64,000 nucleotides of DNA. It comes from CAYVAP01 sp964521065 (GTDB lineage: Bacteria; Bacteroidota; Bacteroidia; J057). The DNA lies in assembly GCA_964521065.1 (NCBI GenBank), contig CAZFPQ010000002.1, forward strand, positions 1 to 64,000, written 5' to 3'. The position numbers and the translations under genes are program-made. Every line of letters starts with the position of its first letter. The stretch's first letter is position 1. This document shows positions 1 to 9,700 of this stretch, one piece after another. The notes under the pieces were generated by a model that was given only the letters and a program-made list of their open reading frames with translations, was not told where the DNA came from and did not search any database.

Positions 1-30
1 AGAGGGACCACCAAATGGCAGTCCCTCTTT
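1..30. terminator. Hairpin terminator at window edge
   Basis: An 8-bp perfect inverted repeat (AGAGGGAC at 1-8, GTCCCTCT at 21-28) encloses a 12-nt loop and is followed by a T-rich run on the plus strand. It lies just beyond the stop of the minus-strand DUF1573 gene, so it may end that gene, a plus-strand gene outside the window, or both. Confidence 0.5.
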
Positions 31-59
31 CTTCAAATCTCTTTAATTCTATGACCGAT

Positions 60-1196
60 CTAGCGGTTGCCTCCCTCGGCAGGGCCTGCCCCTCCTACAT
101 GGAAAGGGTCCGCCTCAACCTCCGCGCTTAGGCGTAGAACCAATACACCCTGATCGGGATCGTTGCTGCGGACAGTGATGGATTTAGCTTGTTTTCCTTG
201 GCGGCCACGGGTATCAAAAGTAGCCACGATTTCTGAGCTTTGACCTGCAGGTATCACCTCATCCTTAGGAGCTGTGGCCGTACAGCCACAGCTAGCCTTT
301 ACGGACTCAATGACCAAATCTTCTAAACCTGTGTTTTTGAATTGGTAGGCATAGACCACCTTTTCCCCACTGATCACCTTACCAGCATCATAGGAGGTAA
401 GTTCAAACTCTATGTTAGGCATAGCCGCTTTTTCAGCTTCGGTATACACTTTATTTAATACCCCCGTAATGGTTAGGGTTTTCTCAGGCATGGCCTGATC
501 GCTGGTATTTAGGACAAGTCGAGTATTAAAGGCACCCATTTCCTCGAATCTTTGCCCAATCGCTTTTACCGAAATAGTACTGGTAGCACCTGGAATAATT
601 TCAGGAGTCGAGATGGCAAAATCGAATTCAGGATACTTCTGAGCGTCAATGCCAATCTTAATGGGTAGGGCGCCATTATTTCTAAGTTTAAATACCACCG
701 ATTTTTCCTTATCAGAATCGAGGGTACCAAAGTTTCGAACCAGCTCATCAAAAGCCAGATTTCCCATAGGGCGTTTGTATACCAAATCGGTTTGAGGAGC
801 GGTATTCTTCACGTCTCCTTTGATATACAAAACGATGGGCCTAGCACCTGCTTCATAGGTGACTGTGATAGACTTGGTAAACGGCCCTACTCTAGCGCTG
901 TTATATTTCACTTTGATCTCACCGGTGGCCCCTGGTTTTACTTCCTCCTTGGTGTAAGAAGGGGTGGTGCAGCCACAAGAAGCCTTAACTCGCTCCAGGG
1001 TGACAGGAGCATCAGAAACATTGGTAAACACGAAGGTGTGCTCTGCAGGATCCCCTTTATCCAGCTGACCAAATTCATGCGTGGTCTTGCTAAATTTAAT
1101 TCGGGCCTCATCTTGTGCGGAGGCTTGTGGAGCCCACACAAATAAGCCTAGCGCCAGAAACAAGGCATACACAATGTGAGATTTCATATTGTTCAT
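60..1196 (-). CDS. DUF1573 repeat protein, exported
   Basis: The 378-residue protein starts with a signal peptide (about residues 1-27, ending ASAQ). Three tandem Ig-like DUF1573 units follow at about 33-130, 150-250 and 265-365. The first and third carry the characteristic KASCGCT motif; the middle unit has lost it. DUF1573 proteins are common in Bacteroidota and are predicted to be periplasmic or surface-exposed beta-sandwich proteins without a proven biochemical role. The gene is monocistronic here, with 189 nt to the next minus-strand gene upstream and a hairpin just past its stop. Family assignment is firm; function is unknown. Confidence 0.9.
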   Translation of the reverse strand: MNNMKSHIVYALFLALGLFVWAPQASAQDEARIKFSKTTHEFGQLDKGDPAEHTFVFTNVSDAPVTLERVKASCGCTTPSYTKEEVKPGATGEIKVKYNSARVGPFTKSITVTYEAGARPIVLYIKGDVKNTAPQTDLVYKRPMGNLAFDELVRNFGTLDSDKEKSVVFKLRNNGALPIKIGIDAQKYPEFDFAISTPEIIPGATSTISVKAIGQRFEEMGAFNTRLVLNTSDQAMPEKTLTITGVLNKVYTEAEKAAMPNIEFELTSYDAGKVISGEKVVYAYQFKNTGLEDLVIESVKASCGCTATAPKDEVIPAGQSSEIVATFDTRGRQGKQAKSITVRSNDPDQGVLVLRLSAEVEADPFHVGGAGPAEGGNR

Positions 1197-1385
1197 TTAA
1201 AGATTTTCTTGGATAAATATACAAGCTTCCACGGGAAGTTGGAGTTCAAAAATACGTGAGAGCTGAGCTAGGATCAAGTAATAACTAAATTTTTAGTTGG
1301 GATATAACTAAAGAACCCCATCAAATCGTCCCAGTCATGGCGAGTTGACATCAGAATAACGGTACTACTCAACCTCATATCACGC

Positions 1386-2636
1386 TCAAGCCGGGTTATC
1401 TTCTTTGATAAAGAGAAAGTTGGCGATCCATTGATAGGCCACAAACCCAAAAATGTAGACGGTACTGACTAGGTTAAACAACTCTCCTGAGCTAAAGATC
1501 TGATAGAGGCCAAACAGGCCTACTAGCCCCATAGCTATGGTATAAATCATTAATCCTCGTCCCTTTTGAGGGGCAAACATGGTCCCTAAGAGTGGCATCA
1601 TGGTGAGCCCATATACTCCCAACGCCAAAAATCGCTCATCTAGGATTCCATACAACAAAAACCCCATCAGGCCAAGTAAAAGGCTGAAACCGACCAGGTT
1701 CGAGCTGCGGATTTCATCTTTATCCAACAGGAATTTCCCATATGGGTTCAACCGGAGAAAGAGGTTACTCAGGGGGGTTATAATCCAAGAGGAAAATGCG
1801 ACCAAGGCAAGCAAAATCAGGATGGGATACAAAAAAGGACGCAGAGCTTCACTCCTTTCTGCCAAGCCTCTCAAGAACCTGAAAACCAGGTAAAAACCGA
1901 TGATAAAGCCCCATTGATATCGAGAAGACAAGTTGCTCATCCAAAAAGCATAGCGCAGAAAAAGACGGTAGGGCAAGTTGCTAGCCCTTAAAGCAGTGGC
2001 CATACCAGAACGAGCAAATTCTAAATTGGGATCCAGGCGAAGAGCCTCGCGAAAGTGCTCAAGCGCCTTCTTGTGGTTGCCCGACTCCAACAAGGTCCAA
2101 CCATAAGTGGCATGGGTCATCGGATTATTGGGGTCTTCTTCCAGTGCCCCCTCAATGGTCCGAGAAGAATCTTCGACCCGATTGAGCTTGATCAAGGCCG
2201 TGCTACGCATGTTTAAAGCCATGATGTGCTCCGAATCTAAGGCCAGGGCCTGGTTAGCCCGGTCCAAGGCTGCCTCAAAATTTTTCCTTAGCAGCTCTAC
2301 CTGGGAATAGAGCGCAAAATGATCGGGGTCTTCGGGGTCAATAGAGATTGCCTGATCGAGTGATCCTGCCGCTTTGGAAACTTTATCTTCCCCTAGAAAG
2401 GCCTGGGCCTGAAGGAAAAGTGTGTAGGAGTTCGCAGGATTGATTCCCAAAGAACGACCAATCAATTCATGGGCTTCTGGGTACTGCTTTTGGTTTATTT
2501 TGATGCCTCCCAACAGATTTAAGAGCTGAGGCTGATTGGGATCTTGAGCCAAAAGCCCCATCAGCAACTTCTCAGCCTCTTGGTAGCGCCCTTGCTGAAT
2601 CAAGATGATGGCCCGGGAATATTGGTTCTCTTGCAT
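1386..2636 (-). CDS. TPR protein with C-terminal membrane domain
   Basis: The 416-residue protein begins with about six tetratricopeptide repeats (residues 5-210; for example the repeat with GRYQEAEKLL, and the last ending LRLDPN). The C-terminal half (about 235-405) contains four to five hydrophobic segments, so the TPRs probably face the cytoplasm on a membrane anchor. It starts only 3 nt after the stop of the upstream TPR-AAA+ gene, so the two are translated from one operon and likely act together, the TPR arrays serving as a protein-binding platform for the ATPase. No enzymatic motif is visible. Partner assignment is inference from gene order. Confidence 0.8.
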   Translation of the reverse strand: MQENQYSRAIILIQQGRYQEAEKLLMGLLAQDPNQPQLLNLLGGIKINQKQYPEAHELIGRSLGINPANSYTLFLQAQAFLGEDKVSKAAGSLDQAISIDPEDPDHFALYSQVELLRKNFEAALDRANQALALDSEHIMALNMRSTALIKLNRVEDSSRTIEGALEEDPNNPMTHATYGWTLLESGNHKKALEHFREALRLDPNLEFARSGMATALRASNLPYRLFLRYAFWMSNLSSRYQWGFIIGFYLVFRFLRGLAERSEALRPFLYPILILLALVAFSSWIITPLSNLFLRLNPYGKFLLDKDEIRSSNLVGFSLLLGLMGFLLYGILDERFLALGVYGLTMMPLLGTMFAPQKGRGLMIYTIAMGLVGLFGLYQIFSSGELFNLVSTVYIFGFVAYQWIANFLFIKEDNPA

Positions 2637-2639
2637 GTG

Positions 2640-3947
2640 CTATTTTTTGATGTTCAGATAAGTGAGGATATCATCATAAAGCCCCCCCTCGTTCGCGAAC
2701 AGCGCAAAATTTTTGGCCTTGGTAAACCACTCTTGGGTACTGGCACGATGTTTCTTGGTGGCCTTCAGCAGATCCTTGGTTTGTATGGGTTCGGGGACCC
2801 CCGTCTTGAAAGATGCCTCCAGCTTCGCCTCGATGGCCACATCGATCAAGGCATCTAAATCTGCCCCAGAATAATCACGGGTCTGTTTGGCTACCTTGGT
2901 ATAGTCAACCTCCCCAGTTGGCTTGTCTTTAAGTTTAAGGCGCAAAATCGATTCTCGGCCAGCTTCATCAGGTGGTGGAACAAAAATGATCCGGTCAAAA
3001 CGCCCAGGCCGACGAAAGGCCGCATCTAAATGCCAAGGCGTGTTGGTAGCCCCTAAAATCAACACCCCATCGTTGTTGTCGTCGATGCCATCAAGTTCTT
3101 GTAAAAACTGATTGATCAGGTGACGCCCTCCGGATTGTTTCATGTCGCTCCTACTGGCTCCCAAGGCATCAATCTCATCGATGAACAATACGCAGGGTGT
3201 ATGGGCCCTGGCCAACTCAAAAATACCATGGAGATTTTTTTCGCTATTGCCTATCCACATATCGAGGATATCCTCCAACTTTACGCTGATAAACCGAGCC
3301 TGAACCTGCCCAGCAGTCGCTCTTGCCAAGTAGGTCTTCCCTACCCCAGGAGGACCGTAGAGTAGAATTCCACCCCCTACCTTTTTTCCATAGGCTTTAT
3401 ACAAGTCCTGGTGTTCCAAAGGCTTGATGATCTTAAGCTCTATTTCACGCTTAACCTCATCCATGCCGCCCACATCTTCAAAGTTTATTTTGGGCCGCTC
3501 AATCAAATCAGAATCAATCTCTTCCTCTTCCTCATGAGGTTGCGCTACCGCTCTTTGCCGAAAAGCCTGGTCAAGTTCATCATCCTTAAAATGGGGATTG
3601 AGACTGAGCAAGTGTTGATAAGCCTCTCTGGCCTTTCCATGTTCTGACGCTTTGAGTAAGGCCTTGGCATATAAGCGAAGGGCTTTCTGATGGTCAGGCA
3701 GATCCTGTAACACTTCCTCCACAATGACCAAGCTTGCCGAAAAATTTCCTTTCTGAAAAAACACCTGAGCTAGACCGATTTTAGCCTCAGGAATAGGCGC
3801 TTGCTGTAGGACTTGAGCATACTCCTGCTCTGCTTCTTCCCAGGAACCAGATTGAGCCAAGGCATCTGCTAAGAGGAGCCGTAAGTGGTGATTATTGGGT
3901 GAGTGAGCCAAAGCGGCACGAAGGCTCGCGATGCTGTTATCGTCCAT
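2640..3947 (-). CDS. TPR-AAA+ ATPase (Cdc48/FtsH-type AAA module)
   Basis: Residues 1-125 form TPR-like helical repeats, followed by an acidic linker (about 137-150) and a single AAA module. Visible motifs are Walker A GPPGVGKT (198-205), Walker B LFIDEID (254-260), sensor-1 region LGATN (298-302) and the arginine-finger FRRPGRF (311-317). There is no protease domain, signal peptide or membrane segment, so it is probably a cytoplasmic unfoldase or remodelling ATPase recruited through its TPRs. The next gene begins 3 nt downstream and encodes a TPR membrane protein. AAA family membership is certain; the substrate is unknown. Confidence 0.88.
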   Translation of the reverse strand: MDDNSIASLRAALAHSPNNHHLRLLLADALAQSGSWEEAEQEYAQVLQQAPIPEAKIGLAQVFFQKGNFSASLVIVEEVLQDLPDHQKALRLYAKALLKASEHGKAREAYQHLLSLNPHFKDDELDQAFRQRAVAQPHEEEEEIDSDLIERPKINFEDVGGMDEVKREIELKIIKPLEHQDLYKAYGKKVGGGILLYGPPGVGKTYLARATAGQVQARFISVKLEDILDMWIGNSEKNLHGIFELARAHTPCVLFIDEIDALGASRSDMKQSGGRHLINQFLQELDGIDDNNDGVLILGATNTPWHLDAAFRRPGRFDRIIFVPPPDEAGRESILRLKLKDKPTGEVDYTKVAKQTRDYSGADLDALIDVAIEAKLEASFKTGVPEPIQTKDLLKATKKHRASTQEWFTKAKNFALFANEGGLYDDILTYLNIKK

Positions 3948-4101
3948 AGTTGGTGAATTGCCGAATTAGGACCAACAAGATACGGATTGGACCGAAGGCA
4001 GCAAAAGGCTCTGACAAGAGTTGGCTGAGGCAATGAACTTAGTTGACAAAGAAGATAAATTCCCCGTAATTCGCGCCACGTTCATTTTTTCTCACATACC
4101 A

Positions 4102-4190
4102 CTTACACACCGGGGTGTCCCAACAGGGGACTGAGATCATACCCGTCGAACCTGATGCAGTTGGCGCTGCCGTAGGAAGCTGTGGGTAAG
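4102..4190 (+). promoter_or_regulatory. TPP riboswitch (THI element)
   Basis: All hallmark segments are present in order: a P1 helix formed by CTTACACAC (4102-4110) and TGTGGGTAAG (4181-4190), a CGGGGTGTCC box, CTGAGA (4131-4136), the highly conserved ACCCGTCGAACCTGAT (4141-4156) and the CCGTAGGAAGC segment closing P1. These match the thiamin-pyrophosphate-sensing THI element. It lies about 110 nt upstream of a TonB-dependent receptor start, on the same strand. A bulged hairpin around 4194-4236 could be the expression platform, but no T-rich terminator is seen, so translational control is as likely. Confidence 0.93.
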
Positions 4191-4301
4191 CTGGCCTAGA
4201 TAAATTTTGCTTCAAATCCTCTAAAAAATTTAGGTCTCTTGCCATTTCGACATTTCTCCCGCTGTGGTCGTGGTCCATTGTTTAACCCATAATTGTTAGC
4301 T

Positions 4302-6623
4302 ATGAGACCGAGTACCATACTCACCTATCTATTTCTTTTTTTTGCTGGTTTGCCCGCCACGATGATGGGACAGACCATCGAAGGATTCGTAACCGACGAA
4401 AATGACCAACCCATTGAAGGAGCTGCAGCTCTGGTAAAAGGGGCCGAATCGACGGCCTTCACCGATCAAATCGGATTCTTTTCCATTAATGCTTACACAG
4501 GCATCATCACGGTGGTCATTACCGCTCCTGGATATCAGACCTTGGAACGAGAAGTGGAAATCACCAAAGAAGAGGTCTACGTATTTAATTTCACCCTCAA
4601 ATCTCGGCAGTTCCTCAACCTTCCCGAGGTGAACGTACAAGCCATTCGGGCGGGGGTTGATGCACCGGTGGCCCAAACCACAGTGGACATAGAAGGGATC
4701 GAAGCATCATTTAATGGGCAGGATGGAGCCTTTTTACTGCAAGAGCTTTCTCCATCTCTAATTGCCTATAGCGAAGCGGGCACCAACTTCAGCAACTACG
4801 GACAGTTTCGCCTCCGTGGCATCGACCAGACTCGGGTTAACATCACGTTGAATGGCATCCCCTTAAACGACATGCTGGATCAGGGAGTCTTCTTCTCTAA
4901 CTTTCCTGACTTCGCCAACAGCATTCAATCTGTTCAAATTCAACGTGGAGTAGGCACCTCTACCAATGGGACCTCCTCTTTCGCAGGTTCCATCAACTTC
5001 GAATCCATTCAAACCCATGACCAAGCGGAGCCCTCTACACAATTGCAACTAAACGTGGGCTCCTTCAATACCTACCGGGCAAGTGCGGAGTTCAAGTCAG
5101 GGCTCATCAAAGACAACTGGGCCTTCTATGGTCGCTTTACCAACTCTACTACCGATGGCTATCGCTACCACAGCGGATCTGATAGCTGGTCTATGTTTTT
5201 CTCGGGAGGCTATTTAGATGAGAAGAACCTCTTTCGGATCACGGCCTTCAATGGCCGCACCCAAAGCAACCTGGCCTATTTTCCTGTACCCTTGCCTCTT
5301 ATTGAGCAAGACCCTAGGACCAATCTCAACTTTGCAGAAGACAGGGATAACTTTGGGCAGCAATTGGTACAACTGGAATACTCTAGGCAACTGAGTTCTC
5401 AATGGAGTGCTGCGGCCAATCTCTACTATGGAGCTGCGGGAGGGGACTTCCCTTTCGGCTTAGATAGCCTATTCGGCTCATCGGGGCCACTGAATGACCA
5501 GATCAATTTCCCCCTTCAAAACCGCCATTTGGGCCTAATGGTCAATACCCAATACCAGTCTAATCAGCTCAGTTTTTCTGCGGGCTTGCATGCTTACCGC
5601 TTCCAGCGCCGAAATTGGGAGTACTTTATTCCCAATAGCTTGGATGCATATTATGATGACTCTACCCAGAAGCAGGAAGCCAGTTTGTTTGCCAAAGCCG
5701 ACTTTCAGCTAGGGCCAGTCAATCTCTACGCAGATATTCAGGGTCGCTCCGTGGCCATCGACTATTTCCCAGACTTCCGGTACGTGCCGGAGGAAGCTGA
5801 GATCCCCACCTATCGCTACTTCTTCCTCAATCCAAAATTAGGAGCTCGGGTCAAGTTAGGCTATCTACTCAGCGCCTATGCCTCTTATGGGCGTAGCAGC
5901 CGAGAACCTACCAAGTTTGACCTCTTCAGTGGCAGTGCCCAACTCAACAGCGACAACCTAGCCGCCTATCAGGACACCGAAAATGTATTGCCTGAAGAAG
6001 TCAATGATTTTGAGGCAGGCCTACAATGGAAATACCCCGGATTCCATGCAGATGTAAATTTATTTTGGATGGAGTTCAGAAATGAAATTGCCGCCACAGG
6101 AGAACGTTTAGATGCCTTTGGCTTTGTGGTACTCCGCCAAAATGTGCCAAGCAGTTTCCGTCGTGGAGTAGAAATAGCTGCCCAATGGAACAGTCTAGGA
6201 GGATTATTTGTGGGGGGAACAGCCAGCTTCACCGATGCGCGTATCCGGGAGTTTTCAGATGCTGCTCTTGATAGCACCTACTTCAATGTACGTCCGGTGC
6301 TTACTCCTGCCTGGCAAGGACAGCTTAATCTTGGGTACCAGCTAGGATTGGGTGAAATATCGCTCAATGCCCGATACATTGGAGAACAATTCATAGAGCC
6401 AACCAATCAAGCCAACCTGACCGTGCCTTCCTCCTTCGTACTCGGGGCTCACCTTCGTTTAGAAGTCATCGAAGATTGGGTGGTTGAGGCGGATGTATAC
6501 AACCTTCTCAATACGCTTTATTATACCTACGGAGAGGTCGGCTTCTTTGATGGCCAAACGGTCCCTTCCTACTTTGTACAGCCACCGCGTAGTTTCAACC
6601 TTCAAGTAACCTATCAGTTTTAA
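4302..6623 (+). CDS. TonB-dependent receptor, predicted thiamin uptake
   Basis: The outer-membrane receptor has a signal peptide (ending MMGQ, about residue 23), a carboxypeptidase-regulatory-like beta domain (about 25-105), a plug domain (roughly 125-230, with FRLRGIDQTRVNITLNG and a GVGTSTNGTSSFAGSI segment) and a 22-strand-type barrel ending in Phe. I chose ATG 4302; an in-frame TTG at 4293 adds three residues. The TPP riboswitch directly upstream indicates it imports thiamin or a precursor, as described for riboswitch-controlled TonB receptors in Bacteroides. No PnuT permease or thiamin kinase follows, so inner-membrane uptake must be encoded elsewhere. A strong terminator follows the gene. 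Confidence 0.88.
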   Translation: MRPSTILTYLFLFFAGLPATMMGQTIEGFVTDENDQPIEGAAALVKGAESTAFTDQIGFFSINAYTGIITVVITAPGYQTLEREVEITKEEVYVFNFTLKSRQFLNLPEVNVQAIRAGVDAPVAQTTVDIEGIEASFNGQDGAFLLQELSPSLIAYSEAGTNFSNYGQFRLRGIDQTRVNITLNGIPLNDMLDQGVFFSNFPDFANSIQSVQIQRGVGTSTNGTSSFAGSINFESIQTHDQAEPSTQLQLNVGSFNTYRASAEFKSGLIKDNWAFYGRFTNSTTDGYRYHSGSDSWSMFFSGGYLDEKNLFRITAFNGRTQSNLAYFPVPLPLIEQDPRTNLNFAEDRDNFGQQLVQLEYSRQLSSQWSAAANLYYGAAGGDFPFGLDSLFGSSGPLNDQINFPLQNRHLGLMVNTQYQSNQLSFSAGLHAYRFQRRNWEYFIPNSLDAYYDDSTQKQEASLFAKADFQLGPVNLYADIQGRSVAIDYFPDFRYVPEEAEIPTYRYFFLNPKLGARVKLGYLLSAYASYGRSSREPTKFDLFSGSAQLNSDNLAAYQDTENVLPEEVNDFEAGLQWKYPGFHADVNLFWMEFRNEIAATGERLDAFGFVVLRQNVPSSFRRGVEIAAQWNSLGGLFVGGTASFTDARIREFSDAALDSTYFNVRPVLTPAWQGQLNLGYQLGLGEISLNARYIGEQFIEPTNQANLTVPSSFVLGAHLRLEVIEDWVVEADVYNLLNTLYYTYGEVGFFDGQTVPSYFVQPPRSFNLQVTYQF

Positions 6624-6679
6624 CAGGACTAGGCTTAACCTTTCTTCCCCAACCCAAGAGTGGCACCTAAAAGTGCATC

Positions 6680-6729
6680 GCCCTGGAATTATCGTTACCC
6701 TTGGTGGTTTCAATAATTCCAGGGCTTTT
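6680..6729 (+). terminator. Rho-independent terminator
   Basis: A perfect 13-bp stem (GCCCTGGAATTAT at 6680-6692, ATAATTCCAGGGC at 6713-6725) with a 20-nt loop is followed by TTTT. It lies 57 nt past the TonB receptor stop and isolates that riboswitch-controlled gene from the next gene. Confidence 0.85.
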
Positions 6730-6772
6730 CTGTAAATTCCAGGCAGAACCAAATTTATTTAAACCATACCCT

Positions 6773-9700
6773 ATGCCAAAGCTAACGCCTTATATCTTTA
6801 GTTTGCTTCTCCTATTCATGGGCTCTCTTCCAATGAGCTTGGCCCAAGAAGAGGAAGAAAAACCTCCTGCCTATGAAGCAGGGTGGAATAGCTTGTCCTT
6901 TAGGTCCATTGGTCCGGCCTTCACCTCAGGCCGCATTGCCGACTTCGCCGTCAACCCACAAAACTCCAGTGAGTTTTATGTAGCGACCGCAGCCGGGGGA
7001 GTATGGAAAACCAGTAATCATGGCCTCAACTTTACGCCCATTTTTGATGGAGAAGGCTCTTATTCCATCGGCGTGGTAGAGCTAGACCCCAACAATTCTA
7101 ATGTAGTTTGGGTGGGAACAGGTGAAAACAACAACCAGCGCAGCGTAGCATACGGTGACGGAGTGTACAAAAGCCTTGACGGAGGCCAGAGCTGGGAGCA
7201 CATGGGACTCAAGGAATCAGAGCATATTGGCATGATTGCCATTGACCCTAGAAACTCTGATGTGGTATATGTCGCCGCCACGGGCCCTCTCTGGAGTTCT
7301 GGTGGGGATCGCGGCCTTTACAAAACAACAGATGGTGGGGAAAATTGGGAAAAGATCTTAGAAATCAGTGAGCATACCGGAGTACACGAAGTGCACCTGG
7401 ATCCAAGAGATCCAGACTTGGTCTATGCCGTCAGTCACCAACGTCGGAGACATGTGTTTACCTACATCAGCGGTGGGCCTGAATCCGCGATATACAAATC
7501 TACTGATGGGGGGGAGAACTTCCGTAAGATCATGAGTGGCATGCCATCTGGAGACATTGGCCGCGTAGGGCTCGACATTTCACCAGCCAATCCAGACATC
7601 ATCTACGCCGTAGTTGAAGCACAAAAGGATAAGGGTGGATTTTACCGCTCTACCAATCGTGGGGAAACCTGGGAAAGGCGTAGTGATTATTCCACTAGTG
7701 GAAACTACTACCAAGAAGTGATCGCCGATCCGGTGGACGCCGACTTGGTTTACGTCATGAACACCTTCGCTGCCGTATCGGAAAATGGAGGCAAAAGCTT
7801 TTGGAACGTCGGAGAGCAAAACAAGCACATTGACAACCACGCTCTTTGGATCAATCCACACAACCCCAATAATCTACTTAATGGAAACGATGGAGGGGTA
7901 TATGAGTCCTGGGATCGCGGAAAGACTTGGCGTTTTTTCCCAAATCTACCGGTCACACAGTTTTACAAGGTTGCCGTCGACAATGACTATCCCTTTTATC
8001 ACGTCTATGGAGGCACTCAAGATAACTTTACGCTAGGCGGCCCTGCGCAAACCAGTGAGCCTACTGGCATCAGTAACCGCAACTGGATTGTAACTCAACT
8101 GGGAGATGGCTTTGAACCACACGTGGACCCAAAGAACCCCAACATCGTTTATAGCCAATCGCAGTACGGCAATTTGTACCGCTTTGACAAAGCCAGTGGC
8201 GAATCCCAAAACATTGTTCCCCAACCTCCCGATAGCGGGTACTCATATAACTGGAACTGGGATTCCCCTCTATTGATCAGCGAACACGACAACAAGCGTC
8301 TCTACTACGCCTCAGACCGGGTGCATCGCAGCGATGACATGGGTCAAAGTTGGCGTGAAGTTAGTGGAGATCTAACCCGAGGCATTGACCGCAACCGCCT
8401 TCCCGTCATGGGCAAGGTTTGGCCCATGGATGCCGTGGCCAAGAACCAATCAACCACTCCGTATGGCAACATCGTCGCCTTGGCAGAATCGCCGCTAGAC
8501 GAGAAGCTCATCATGGCGGGTACGGACGACGGCTTGCTCCACATTTCAACCGATGCAGGAGACAGCTGGGCGCAGATCGATCACTTTCCAGGGGTGCCTG
8601 ACACCACTTACGTCAATGAAATCATCGCCTCCGCCTACGACAAAAACACCCTGTTTGTGGCCCTCAACAACCACAAGCGTGGTGATTTCATGCCCTATTT
8701 GCTGAAGAGTACCAACCTTGGCAAAAGCTGGACCTCCATTGCCAGCAACCTGCCTGAAAGAGGTTCGATATATGCAATTGCCGAGGACCCGGTCAAAGAA
8801 GGACTTCTTTTCGTTGGGACTGAATTTGGTTGTTTTGCCAGCCTAGACGGAGGGGAGTATTGGCAGAAACTCTCACAAGGCTTACCCACCGTGGCCGTGC
8901 GAGATATCAATATCCAGGAAAGGGAAAACGACTTAGTACTAGCTACCTTTGGTCGAGGATTTTACGTGATGGATGATTATTCTGCCCTAAGAGAATTGTC
9001 CGAGGAAACACTAGAGAGCGAAGCCCACCTCTTTCCTGTAGCCGAAGCATTGCAATACGAGCCCTACAGTCCCATTGCGGCCAGCAAAACCATTTCTTGG
9101 TTGGGCCCCAAAGGTTTCCAAGGTGAGACCTATTACTTGGGAGAAAATCCTCCTTTTGGCGCTGCCTTCACCTACTACCTTAAGGAAAGCTATGCTACGC
9201 TCAAAAGTGAACGAAAAAAGGAAGAGGGCGAGAAGCGCAAGGAAGGCGAAGTCGTTTACTACCCTAGTTATGAGCAATTAAAGGCTGAAAAAGAGGAAGA
9301 AAAGCCTTTTTTGATTTTCACCGTTAGAGATGCCAATGGAGAAATCGTCAATGAGATCCGCAAAAGCCCCCAGAAGGGCATAAATCGTGTGTATTGGGAT
9401 CTGAAGTATCCTGCCATTGATGAGCTACGTACCCGTTATGCAGACCCCAGCTCCAGCATCAATTCCTCCGGCATCATGGTTTTGCCTGGCACCTATACGG
9501 TAGAGCTGGCAAAAAGCATCCAAGGTGAAATAACAACCTTGGTAGAGCCGGTCTCCTTTGAGGTAAAGTCCCTAGGCATCGTTATGCTTGACCAGGTCGC
9601 TTATGNNNNNNNNNNNNNNCTGGCGTTTCATCAAGACCTGATGCAGCTTTCTAAATCAGCCCATGCGGTTACGGAATCTTACCAGCAGCTAAGCGAAAGG

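Noticed and set aside
4039..4278. 79-codon minus-strand frame over the TPP riboswitch
   Set aside because: It is antisense to a well-conserved RNA element, and the product looks random.
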